Positions 1 through 6,981 of a DNA stretch of 8,831 nucleotides are shown piece by piece (positions within the stretch are counted from its first letter, which is position 1; each line of letters starts with the position of its first letter). The notes under the pieces were generated by a model. That model was not told where the DNA came from and did no database searches. It saw only the letters and a list, made by a program, of their open reading frames with translations. Origin of the DNA: Acidobacteriota bacterium (GTDB lineage Bacteria > Acidobacteriota > Terriglobia > 20CM-2-55-15); NCBI GenBank assembly GCA_003222755.1, contig QHXA01000315.1:4110-12940 (forward strand), written 5' to 3'. A program made the position numbers and the translations under genes.

Positions 1-208
1 TTATTATTTTCGACCGCTAACGCGCCGCTGCGCAAGTTCGTATGTGAGAAGTTGGCAGGCTTCTCAATTGTCAGGTAGTCGGTTATACACCGATGTGCTC
101 CCAAAGACCGAGAGGTCCGGTTCCGTTACATAACGCGTTCGCTTTCGCGAAGCTGACTTCTCGTCTCTTCGTCAGTCTTCAGATAAATGCGAAACCTCTG
201 CCAATGTC

Positions 209-227
209 AAAACACGCAAGGAGCGTG
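209..227 (-). terminator. possible weak terminator after the 284-1111 hydrolase gene
   Basis: Read on the minus strand, CACGC and GCGTG form a perfect 5-bp GC-rich stem around the loop TCCTT, directly followed by TTTT. It lies about 57 bases past the stop codon of the hydrolase. The stem and the T-run are both short, so it may be a chance hairpin or only a weak intrinsic terminator. The rest of 1-283 shows no open frame with protein-like character. Confidence 0.3.
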
Positions 228-283
228 ACTCATTCCGACGTGTGTAAGCGGAACACAAACACGGCACGGTTACACGCGCGGGT

Positions 284-1111
284 TTACTTCCGGCAGTATT
301 TTGTGAGAAAGGAAAATACATCATCAGCCCACACTGACGTCCCTAACCAAGTAAAACTGTGACCGTCTTGTGGCGACTTTCCAAAAGGCGGATAGATCTT
401 CAAGTCGAATGGTTTCCCTGCGTCTCTCATTATCTTTGAGAGAGTGCGGCTAGGGGAGAGATCATGGTCATTCTCAGCTTGGAAGAAGAAGATTGGAGCG
501 TTGGAATTTCGTACCGCGCGCGCCATCAGCACCTGCAATTCAGGTGCAAGCATCCAGCTTTCAGCCCCACCGGCAGCATCGATCGCTGCGCAATACTTGA
601 AGCGTTCCGCACCAAGGACGGCTTCAATACCACCGAAGGAATTTCCTGCTACAGCAATGCTGTTTGCCTCGACGAACTTCTGCATTCGCAGCCATGCCAA
701 CGCTGCCAACTGATCATCCAAGTGGTCAGTTTCAAGTAATCTCACCATCGTTGCGGCCGCCGCACGAAATCCGCCGGTTTTCGCAGCAGCGTTGATCTCG
801 TCGCTTATATAGGGTCCTGCGGATGCGCTCAGGCCCTGTCCTCGTCTGTACGGTGCAAAGAAGACCCAACCACGTGCGGCATACACCGGACCAATTGCTT
901 CAAAGGCTTCGCTGCTGAGCATTCCCGGTGCACTTCCATGGTTGTATAGAACTGCCGGGAATGGCCCACTTCCGTCTGGTTTATACAACACGCCCTGAAG
1001 CGCGATTTTTCCGCTGCGGAATGACACAACTTGGGACTTCGTTACCGCTGGTGAAACCTCTAGCAGAAGTAATGCAAGCAGCAAAAGCTGTAGGGATCCA
1101 TTCCGAGTCAT
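284..1111 (-). CDS. secreted alpha/beta-hydrolase, dienelactone hydrolase-like
   Basis: A 275-residue protein. Residues about 7-17 are Leu-rich and follow MTRN, which looks like a signal peptide with cleavage near residues 22-26, so it probably acts outside the cytoplasm. The alpha/beta-hydrolase marks are in order: an oxyanion-type segment YNHGS at 56-60; a nucleophile elbow G-N-S-F-G at 156-160 (Ser158); the probable acid Asp215 in an END segment followed by a Pro; and His251 in DGHSF. Dienelactone-hydrolase and prolyl-oligopeptidase-like relatives cleave esters, lactones or small amides; the substrate cannot be read from the sequence. I chose the ATG at 1111 because AGGA lies 8 bases ahead and the signal peptide begins there. 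The frame stays open to a TTG at 1162, which would put 17 polar residues ahead of the signal peptide. The gene is divergent from padR. Family-level confidence is high, substrate unknown. Confidence 0.85.
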   Translation of the reverse strand: MTRNGSLQLLLLALLLLEVSPAVTKSQVVSFRSGKIALQGVLYKPDGSGPFPAVLYNHGSAPGMLSSEAFEAIGPVYAARGWVFFAPYRRGQGLSASAGPYISDEINAAAKTGGFRAAAATMVRLLETDHLDDQLAALAWLRMQKFVEANSIAVAGNSFGGIEAVLGAERFKYCAAIDAAGGAESWMLAPELQVLMARAVRNSNAPIFFFQAENDHDLSPSRTLSKIMRDAGKPFDLKIYPPFGKSPQDGHSFTWLGTSVWADDVFSFLTKYCRK

Positions 1112-1225
1112 CGTGGCAATCCTATCATTTGTATTCTTAGCCCAAAGCGTTGCCACAAACAAAACCTGGACGGCCGTTGTGCATAGCGAAAGCAGTTGGC
1201 CGTACCGGATTGAACTCAGTTGTTG

Positions 1226-1257
1226 TTGACATCCTACATCACAGTGATGTAGATACT
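1226..1257 (+). promoter_or_regulatory. probable sigma-70-type promoter of padR, giving a leaderless or nearly leaderless mRNA
   Basis: A perfect -35 box TTGACA lies at 1226-1231. After an 18-base spacer comes a weaker -10 candidate, TAGATA at 1250-1255; GATACT at 1252-1257 is an alternative with a 20-base spacer. Transcription would then start at about 1261-1265, on or just before the ATG of padR at 1265. The bases ahead of that ATG contain no Shine-Dalgarno-like purine run, which fits leaderless translation. The -35 is convincing; the -10 is inferred from spacing. Confidence 0.6.
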
Positions 1258-1262
1258 CTACA
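1234..1262. promoter_or_regulatory. overlapping palindromes, candidate PadR operator
   Basis: A perfect 19-bp palindrome, CTACATCACAGTGATGTAG, spans 1234-1252 (9-bp arms, one central base). A second perfect palindrome, TGTAGA-TAC-TCTACA, spans 1248-1262 and shares its left half with the first. The block therefore carries three CTACA/TGTAG half-sites at 1234-1238, 1248-1252 and 1258-1262. It fills the space between the -35 box and the start codon, where a bound dimer would block RNA polymerase. PadR proteins are known to bind dyads built on ATGT/ACAT, and both tetramers are present here. Autorepression by the adjacent PadR is an inference. Confidence 0.65.
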
Positions 1263-1264
1263 CT

Positions 1265-1600
1265 ATGGCTCGTGATAACAGACTGGAACTGCTCCAGGGA
1301 ACTCTCGACCTGCTCATTCTTCGCACTCTACAGACCGCCCCCAAACATGGATGGGATATCGCCGAACAGATCGAGCAGACGTCCGAGCATGTGCTCGAAG
1401 TGAATCAAGGGTCGCTCTATCCGGCACTGCACCGGTTGGAGCACCAAGGCTGGATCAAAGCCGAATGGGGCATTTCGGAATTGGGACGGCGGGCGCGTTT
1501 CTACCGCTTGACTGCTGAGGGCCGCAAACAACTTGCGGAGGAAACGGAGGGCTGGAAGCGATTGTCCGCCGCAATCAACCGCGTTATAAGGATGGCGTGA
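1265..1600 (+). CDS. PadR-family transcriptional regulator, acidobacterial type
   Basis: A 111-residue winged-helix DNA-binding protein, complete and of usual length for the short PadR subfamily found beside ADOP permeases. The N-terminal LLQGTLDLLILRTL (about 9-22) starts the wHTH. The recognition-helix segment GSLYPALHRLEHQGWI (about 49-64) is the family's hallmark, followed by the wing with RRARFYRLTAEG and a short C-terminal dimerisation helix. It lacks the long C-terminal domain of subfamily-1 PadR proteins. The start ATG has no Shine-Dalgarno and sits just after a promoter, so the mRNA is probably leaderless. The stop codon ends one base before the start of the permease gene, so the two form one operon. 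It most likely represses its own promoter through the palindromes at 1234-1262. The signal it responds to is unknown. Confidence 0.93.
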   Translation: MARDNRLELLQGTLDLLILRTLQTAPKHGWDIAEQIEQTSEHVLEVNQGSLYPALHRLEHQGWIKAEWGISELGRRARFYRLTAEGRKQLAEETEGWKRLSAAINRVIRMA

Positions 1601-1601
1601 T

Positions 1602-2726
1602 ATGAATTCCTCGGACCTTTGGCTGAGGCTGCGCGCTCTGTTCCATCGGAAACGCGTGGACCACGATCTTCAGGACGAATTGGATTTTCACATCCAGATG
1701 CTGACCAGGAAGAATCAGTTGCGCGGAGTCGATAGCGACGAGGCACGCCGGCAGGCTTTGGTGAAATTCGGCGGGCTTTCCAGAGTCGAAGAGGAATGCC
1801 GGGACGAAAGGCGGGTGCGGTTTATCGAGAATGTCGTTCAGGATCTCCGTTTTGCGATCCGGAGGATGTCTCGGGATCGGGGACTTACGGCGGTTGCACT
1901 GATCAGCCTCGCTCTCGGAATCGGCGCCAACGCGGCGATCTTCACTTTGATGAACGCCGTATTTTTGAGGTCTCTACCGGTGCGGGATCCCGCAGGTCTG
2001 CTCTTGCTAGGCGATGCAAGAAGCCAGGGCTTTTCGGCCAGCATACATGATTCAGTGTCCGCCTACTCGTGGGATCTCTATAAGCATCTTCGCGATGCCG
2101 ATATCCTTGAGAGTCTGGCCTCGTTTCAAAGCGCCGACAACACGCTCTTGAGTATTCGGCGTCCTGGTTGGACCTATTCAAGTCCCGCCGTTGTGAAGCC
2201 GGTCTCCGGTAACTATTTCGACGTCCTCGGCGTCGGCACGGTAATGGGCCGTACGATCACGACTTCCGACGATTCGGAATCCGCAGCGCCGACTGCCGTC
2301 GTCAGCTATCGATACTGGATGGAAAGACTGGATGGGAACAGCGCCGTGATCGGTTCCACTATCAGCATCAACGGATCGCCATTTTCAATCATCGGTGTCG
2401 CCGCGAAAGGATTTTTCGGAGACACTCTACAGCCGAATCCTCCCAGCCTTTGGGTGCCGGTCTCCAGTATCCGCAGGATCAGCCCCGAAGCCGGAAGCCT
2501 GCTTGATGTGCCGGATATGCACTGGCTCTACTTGATGGGGCGCCTGAAGCCCGGCGTTTCTTCAGTGCAGGCTCGGAAGCGGCTGACGGCGGCGCTTCAG
2601 AATTGGGCGCTTTCCCGCGAAGGATCGAATCCTTCACCCGAAGCCCTGCAGCAGATCAAGGGCACCTACATCGAATTTACTCCGGGTGGCGGGGGCATTT
2701 CTCACATGCGTCGCGACTATTCGTAA
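1602..2726 (+). CDS. N-terminal part of ADOP permease (first helix plus periplasmic core)
   Basis: 374 residues before the premature TAA. Residues about 1-80 form the charged, helical cytoplasmic lead typical of ADOP proteins (KRVDHDLQDELDFHIQ, then EARRQALVKFGG). A first membrane helix follows at about 96-120 (LTAVALISLALGIGANAAIF), the usual start of a MacB periplasmic core domain, which runs to about 370 with conserved-looking pieces such as SGNYFDVLGV. The fragment ends right before the first FtsX helices. Translation starts at the ATG at 1602, with AAGGA at 1588-1592 nine bases ahead, inside the end of padR. If made alone, the product would be a single-helix anchored periplasmic domain. 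It is co-transcribed with padR. Confidence 0.75.
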   Translation: MNSSDLWLRLRALFHRKRVDHDLQDELDFHIQMLTRKNQLRGVDSDEARRQALVKFGGLSRVEEECRDERRVRFIENVVQDLRFAIRRMSRDRGLTAVALISLALGIGANAAIFTLMNAVFLRSLPVRDPAGLLLLGDARSQGFSASIHDSVSAYSWDLYKHLRDADILESLASFQSADNTLLSIRRPGWTYSSPAVVKPVSGNYFDVLGVGTVMGRTITTSDDSESAAPTAVVSYRYWMERLDGNSAVIGSTISINGSPFSIIGVAAKGFFGDTLQPNPPSLWVPVSSIRRISPEAGSLLDVPDMHWLYLMGRLKPGVSSVQARKRLTAALQNWALSREGSNPSPEALQQIKGTYIEFTPGGGGISHMRRDYS

Positions 2727-2759
2727 ACGCTCTGGCTTCTGCTTGGAATTTCGCTGGCC

Positions 2760-4379
2760 GTGCTGACCATCACGTGCGTGAATCTTGCGAATCTCCTGTT
2801 CGCACGCGGCACCGGGCGGCGCGTCGACGACGCGGTACGACACGCGTTGGGCGCGAGCCGCGGCCGCCTGATCCAGCAATCCCTGACGGAAAGCCTCACG
2901 CTCGCAATCGCCGGCGGAGCGCTCGGACTCATCGTCGCTTCAGAGGGTGTCACTCTTTTGCTCAAGCTCTTGTTCGGTACTGCGCACGATATTCCGATTC
3001 CCACTGCTCCGGACATTCGCGTTCTGGCGTTTACTTTTACTCTCTCCTGCGCCGCTTCCATTCTTTTTGGCCTTTTGCCGGCGCTTCGGGTGAACGCGGA
3101 GATTGCGCCCGAAATTCGCCGCAGAAGTCCAGGGATTTGCGGCTCAGCCTTGTCCCATCGAAGGTTTGGAATTGGCAAAATCCTCATAGTACTGGAGGTC
3201 GCGCTTGCGCTCGTGATGCTCGCCGGCGCCGGTTCATTTGCGCGCAGCTTAGCGAACCTCTCTCATCAGCGCTTTGGATATAATCGCGAACATGTCCTCA
3301 TTGTCCGGGTCGATCCTACAGTCGCGGGTTACAAGTATGAACAGCTCGGCGCGCTGTATGAGAGGTTGTTAATCCGCCTGAATGCGATAGCCGGAGTGAA
3401 CAGCGCCAGTTTGTCTACGTACAGTCCATTCAACGGCTGCTGCTGGAGTTTTTCCATTGCGGTTGAAGGACTCGATCCGAAAGAGAACGACGACGCGTCG
3501 GCCATGTTGAATCGAGTCTCGCCACGTTATTTCGAATCGATCGGAACGCGATTGCTGCAAGGGCGCGTCTTCAATGAACACGATACGCCGGGGTCGCAAC
3601 CGGTAGCCGTGGTCAACGAAGCATTTGTCCATCAGTATATTCGTCGCGGAAATCCGATCGGCAAACACTTCGGCATCGGTAACGAATCGACAAGAAACGA
3701 CCTTGATATTGTCGGAGTTGTTGAGAATGCGAAATACACTCGACCTCGCGACGATTCCCGTCCAATGGCATTCCTTCCGCTGCTGCAGCTCAAAGCGGGC
3801 CCCAGCGCGGTAAGGAACGGACAGTACGGTTCGAATTTTATCAATACAATTGAACTCCGTTCAGCCAAGGATCCCGCCGCAATTGCACGCGATGTCCGGG
3901 AGGTTCTTACCGAAATCGATCCGGGTTTACTGGTCATTAATGTAAACACGCTATCTGACGATGTTCTGCGGTCTCTTAGCCAGGAAGCCGTGATCGCGAT
4001 TCTCGCTGTGTTCTTCGCCATGCTTGCCCTCGTACTCGCCTGTGTCGGCTTGTACGGATTGATGGCCTATATCGTTCAACGGCGAACGGGTGAGATCGGT
4101 ATACGGATCGCTCTCGGAGCGGACCGCGGCCAAGTCGTCGGAATGGTATTGCGCGAAGCCTTGGCTCAAGCTATCGCAGGAGTTTTCATCGGCATTCCCC
4201 TGGCGTTCGTCACTCAGCATTTGGTAGCGAATAAGTTGTTCGGAATAAATCCGATGGATGTGCGGAATTCCGCAATTGCCGCTCTCACTCTTGTCCTGTG
4301 TATTACCGTTGCAGCGTTTGTTCCGGCGTATCGCGCTTCCCGAGTCGACCCCCTGGTCGCACTGCGGCACAATGCGTGA
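2760..4379 (+). CDS. C-terminal part of ADOP permease (FtsX helices, second core domain, final FtsX domain)
   Basis: 539 residues if started at the GTG at 2760; the real frame continues upstream to the TAA. The order is: first FtsX-type unit with VNLANLLFARG and ALGASRGRLIQQSLTES, two further helices, then a second membrane helix near KILIVLEVALALVMLAGAG (about 140-158), a second MacB-like core domain with SPRYFESIGTRLLQGR and VAVVNEAFV, and a last FtsX domain with LALVLACVGLYGLMAYIV, GEIGIRIALGA and two more helices. It ends with PAYRASRVDPLVALRH, the classic C-terminus of the family. No good Shine-Dalgarno stands before the GTG at 2760, so independent translation is doubtful. Coding quality shows no decay after the stop. 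Confidence 0.75.
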   Translation: MLTITCVNLANLLFARGTGRRVDDAVRHALGASRGRLIQQSLTESLTLAIAGGALGLIVASEGVTLLLKLLFGTAHDIPIPTAPDIRVLAFTFTLSCAASILFGLLPALRVNAEIAPEIRRRSPGICGSALSHRRFGIGKILIVLEVALALVMLAGAGSFARSLANLSHQRFGYNREHVLIVRVDPTVAGYKYEQLGALYERLLIRLNAIAGVNSASLSTYSPFNGCCWSFSIAVEGLDPKENDDASAMLNRVSPRYFESIGTRLLQGRVFNEHDTPGSQPVAVVNEAFVHQYIRRGNPIGKHFGIGNESTRNDLDIVGVVENAKYTRPRDDSRPMAFLPLLQLKAGPSAVRNGQYGSNFINTIELRSAKDPAAIARDVREVLTEIDPGLLVINVNTLSDDVLRSLSQEAVIAILAVFFAMLALVLACVGLYGLMAYIVQRRTGEIGIRIALGADRGQVVGMVLREALAQAIAGVFIGIPLAFVTQHLVANKLFGINPMDVRNSAIAALTLVLCITVAAFVPAYRASRVDPLVALRHNA

Positions 4380-4922
4380 GCCGCCCAGGATGGCTATTGA
4401 TGCCATGGCGCCTTGAATGCGATCGGAGCCCACTGCCGGTTTTCCTCAGCCATCCGATTGCATTCTGGGCAACTGAAGGCGAACGATATTTTCGAATCTG
4501 GAAGGTCTGTAGCTGGCGAATTACCAGATTGCCTGACTTCCCTTGGCCTTTTCCTGAAATCTCAGTCGGCGACTGACCGAAGCCACACTTTGCGGATCCG
4601 CCATAACCTCGGCAAAACTTCAAAAAACGTCTTAATGACCCAGAAGTCCGGTTGTGGGAAGCTTCAAATGTCGTTCGCGCCGATCGGTCGCGAGTAACGG
4701 CCGAACTGGCGACCCATCCGATCAAATGCGTATGCGTAAACGCTGGGCGACTTTCGGCGACTAATCTGCGAGGCGTGCGCGATACTCATTCAACTTCCCA
4801 CAACGAGACTTCGTGGGAGTTGAGAATCGGCTCTTGTGCTGTATGCAAAAGAGCGTGATGAAGATCTGGCCGCAACGTCGCAACGAAGCGTTTTTCATCC
4901 ACGCATTACACAGATCCTGGTG
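4380..4922. other. gene-free convergent intergenic region
   Basis: This 543-bp space separates the end of the permease from the end of the minus-strand hydrolase. The frames here are short and read as low-quality protein on both strands, with no conserved motif. The best structure is an inverted repeat, CAACTTCCCAC at 4791-4801 against GTGGGAGTTG at 4813-4822, giving a 10-bp stem with one bulged T and an 11-base loop; no T-run follows it on either strand. A smaller ATGGC/GCCAT hairpin lies at 4390-4406, just past the permease stop. Either may help end transcription, but neither is a clear intrinsic terminator. Confidence 0.5.
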
Positions 4923-6515
4923 TTATTGGCGCGGGCTGTTCTGGAGGGTACGCACCTGTTCCAAACGGGCACGCAGACCGACGTTGTCCGGATGCTGCGC
5001 GGCTAACTTGCTCAGGACGTCGATTGCGGCTGAGTAGTTCTCGATCAACACATACCCGTCCGCGAGAATCGCTTGCGCCTGTACCGATGCTGGGTACCGC
5101 TCGGCCGTGTACCGAAGAAACGGCAGCGCCTCCTTCGCGAGTCCCCACGTGTACAGCAGACTCACTCCCAACCGTTCCAGGTGAACTTGGTCAAGAACGA
5201 CGCGCTTCGTGTCCGCCCCATCGGCCATACGTAATTTCTCGATCGCCGTTTCGGCGTCGCCGCGCACGATAGCCTGCACAAGCTCGTCGTAACCGATCGA
5301 CGGCGGCGTCGCCGTTCGATGCTCGAGCGTCATCTGCGAACCGGGGAACGGACCCTGCGGGTCGCGCGTGATCCAAGCTACGCTTGCGGGATCCGTGCGA
5401 AGGAACGCAGCAAAGAAATGGGCGACGTAGTCTGCCACGATCCTGTGACGGTGAACGGCATCCGGCCCGGCTTCGGCCCAGTAGCCTGGGGCCGCCCGCC
5501 GGCCTTCGATCAGGGCGTAGCTCGTGAAATCCACGTGACCCATGCCGTTGGTCACGAGCAGATAGCGATTCGAATGCACGGCCGCGTCGAAAAGGGACTT
5601 CACGCTCGGATCCTGCGGCCGCTCCCCGGGTCGCAGCGGCGCGGCGTGCAGCCATGGAACTCGCAGTGCCGCTACGTCGTAACTCGGCGAGACCTGCGGC
5701 AAGCCTGATGGATGCGGATACAGAATGCCGGAGTCGAGACTCGCGAACGCGTCAACGCTCGGGTCGCGCATCGCGAGAATCACTCCCGCCATGCCGCCCA
5801 TGTCGAATCCCAGGACGCCGAGCCGATCCGGGCGCACGAATGGCAACTGCCGGGCTCGCGCGACCGCGAACTCGAGATCGCGTACCTGAGTTTCGAGGTC
5901 TTGCGCATCGATTCTGACCAGGGCGGAATTCGTCCCGACGAGTGGCACGGTCACGACGACGAAGCCCCGGCCAGCCAAATATTCCGCCAGGGCTGCGAAT
6001 GTGATCGGCGACTCGTAATAGAGCCCTAACCCGATGGCAATCAAAGGAAACCGCCCTGGCGCGGACTTGGCGTTCTCCGCTGCCAATAGCGGCCGCTGAA
6101 GAAGTGCTTCCAACGCCACCGGGTCCAATGAACGCGCGAGCGGCCCGCGCGAGAACTTCAATACGTCGCGCGTCCGCCCCGAAATCTCCGCTGGCCATAT
6201 GTCGTCGTCCGCCAACGCGGCGTAACGCCCGAAGCGGATCGGCTTCGATGCCGCCTTGACCGGATACCAAACGTAGACCCGGATCGGGCGCGCGTACGTC
6301 GCGCCATCGTTCGCTACGACAGATCTCGAACGATCCTGCTCGGTGAGCAACTGGAATCCAACCGGATAGGCGCCGGGATCGAGGCCCAGCGTGTCGCGTC
6401 GCTGCGCGAGTACCTGTGCCGCGAACAGCAGGGCTGAGACCGCGAGCACGCCGACAACGGTCGCGCTAAGGATGCGGCCACGCTTCCGCGGAAGCGCGCA
6501 ATCGTACTCCGGCAT
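4923..6515 (-). CDS. exported or membrane-anchored alpha/beta-hydrolase with TPR-like C-terminal tail
   Basis: A 530-residue protein. A positively charged start (PRKRGR) precedes a hydrophobic helix at about 15-37 that ends in VLAQ: a signal peptide or uncleaved anchor. Residues about 75-375 are an alpha/beta-hydrolase of the dienelactone-hydrolase or acetylhydrolase type: YVWYP at 81-85, a core strand with IAIGLGLYYESP at 159-170, the elbow G-F-D-M-G at 236-240, and a GMGHVDF segment at 324-330 with the probable catalytic His327. The usual Ser of G-x-S-x-G is Asp238 (codon GAC), so ordinary serine-ester chemistry is doubtful. Residues about 445-525 form paired amphipathic helices with Ala and Tyr spacing (AKEALPFLRYTAERYP; NYSAAIDVLSKLAAQHPDN), like two TPR units. 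AAGGAGG four bases before the ATG fixes the start. The gene is visibly richer in G+C than its neighbours. Substrate unknown. Confidence 0.8.
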   Translation of the reverse strand: MPEYDCALPRKRGRILSATVVGVLAVSALLFAAQVLAQRRDTLGLDPGAYPVGFQLLTEQDRSRSVVANDGATYARPIRVYVWYPVKAASKPIRFGRYAALADDDIWPAEISGRTRDVLKFSRGPLARSLDPVALEALLQRPLLAAENAKSAPGRFPLIAIGLGLYYESPITFAALAEYLAGRGFVVVTVPLVGTNSALVRIDAQDLETQVRDLEFAVARARQLPFVRPDRLGVLGFDMGGMAGVILAMRDPSVDAFASLDSGILYPHPSGLPQVSPSYDVAALRVPWLHAAPLRPGERPQDPSVKSLFDAAVHSNRYLLVTNGMGHVDFTSYALIEGRRAAPGYWAEAGPDAVHRHRIVADYVAHFFAAFLRTDPASVAWITRDPQGPFPGSQMTLEHRTATPPSIGYDELVQAIVRGDAETAIEKLRMADGADTKRVVLDQVHLERLGVSLLYTWGLAKEALPFLRYTAERYPASVQAQAILADGYVLIENYSAAIDVLSKLAAQHPDNVGLRARLEQVRTLQNSPRQ

Positions 6516-6519
6516 CGAG

Positions 6520-6526
6520 CCTCCTT
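6520..6526 (-). promoter_or_regulatory. strong Shine-Dalgarno of the 4923-6515 hydrolase gene
   Basis: AAGGAGG on the minus strand with a 4-base spacer (CTCG) before the ATG at 6513-6515. It is the best ribosome binding site in the window and rules out the shorter in-frame starts. Confidence 0.75.
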
Positions 6527-6541
6527 GGACGAAGTGTAAGA

Positions 6542-6547
6542 ATTATA
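6542..6547 (-). promoter_or_regulatory. -10 box of the 4923-6515 hydrolase gene
   Basis: Read on the minus strand this is a perfect TATAAT. It would start transcription near 6535, about 20 bases ahead of the ATG, leaving room for the AAGGAGG at 6520-6526. The -35 is unclear: TTGACC at 6561-6566 is only 13 bases upstream, and the hexamer at 17-base spacing (CCTTTT) is poor. The gene therefore has its own promoter, possibly activator-dependent. Confidence 0.5.
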
Positions 6548-6664
6548 AGGCATGCGGGAAGGTCAAAAGGGGGCGGTTAGGCAAAATAAGGCCCGCCGGT
6601 GCGACTAGTAGAGTGCCGCGAAAGACGGTCGGATAAGGGGTCTTGTTGACTTGGTGCGTCCTAA

Positions 6665-6889
6665 TCAACGTTTTGGCTGGGCGCGCGGAGGATTTAAACG
6701 GAATTTTTCGGGCGGGGCAAAATCCAAGGCTGCACAATTATACCTACCGTCTCGACGGTAGAAATTTATGTTGTACCTGACCACCTTCCCTTCCGCATCG
6801 AAGTCTATCCGGTGTATGTATTTCCAGCCTTTGTATTCATGTGTCGCCATGGGGAAATTATGGAGAATAGCACCCCCTTTTTCATCCAT
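6665..6889 (-). CDS. small hypothetical protein, possibly a fragment
   Basis: A 74-residue soluble ORF that I do not recognise. Its composition is protein-like: aromatic-rich alternating strands (YKGWKYIHRIDFDAEGKVV, then RYNINFYRRDGRYN) suggest a small beta-sheet domain with a turn at DAEGK, followed by a Pro-rich basic tail ending QPKR. It has no signal peptide and no membrane helix. The ATG at 6889 has no clear Shine-Dalgarno, and the frame stays open for 13 more codons upstream with sensible residues (HHFRFPQQDF) before a TAG at 6929-6931. It may therefore be the C-terminal remnant of a longer protein rather than a gene with a true start here. It ends about 110 bases upstream of the -10 box of the next hydrolase gene. 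Confidence 0.4.
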   Translation of the reverse strand: MDEKGGAILHNFPMATHEYKGWKYIHRIDFDAEGKVVRYNINFYRRDGRYNCAALDFAPPEKFRLNPPRAQPKR

Positions 6890-6981
6890 GCCGACCCCGA
6901 AGTCTTGTTGTGGGAACCGAAAATGGTGCTATGAACGAGGATTCCTAACGAGTAACGGCGCAGTGCTTATAAAACTGGTCA

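Larger units (their letters stand above)
1602..4379 (+). pseudogene. ADOP-type duplicated MacB/FtsX permease, interrupted by one in-frame TAA
   Basis: The two open frames at 1602-2726 and 2760-4379 are in the same reading frame. Codon 375 (2724-2726) is TAA, and the eleven codons after it (TLWLLLGISLA) continue smoothly into the second part. Reading through would give about 925 residues, near the usual length of acidobacterial duplicated orphan permeases. No frameshift, deletion or insertion is visible: one substitution from CAA (Gln) or AAA (Lys) would explain it, and a polar residue is normal at this point just before the first-half FtsX helix. It could be a young pseudogene, a sequencing error, or, less likely, a recoded stop. 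The family was named as orphan because it lacks the MacB ATPase partner, and none is encoded here. Confidence 0.8.

Noticed and set aside
45..66. 7-bp hairpin TGAGAAG / CTTCTCA near the left edge
   Set aside because: No T-run on either strand and no gene ending beside it; probably chance.
93..362. 89-codon plus-strand open frame
   Set aside because: Low-complexity, motif-free translation with no ribosome binding site, and it overlaps the end of the well-supported hydrolase gene on the other strand.
2603..3283. 226-codon open frame, plus strand, in another frame of the permease
   Set aside because: Arg/Ser/His-rich shadow of the permease frame, which carries the clear FtsX motifs. It spans the TAA but has no protein-like features, so it is not a frameshifted continuation.
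5191..5655. 154-codon minus-strand open frame inside the second hydrolase
   Set aside because: Arg-rich shadow caused by high G+C; the 530-residue frame has the signal segment, the elbow and the repeats.
5752..6270. 172-codon minus-strand open frame inside the second hydrolase
   Set aside because: Same reason: an Arg/Gly-rich shadow of the G+C-rich gene.
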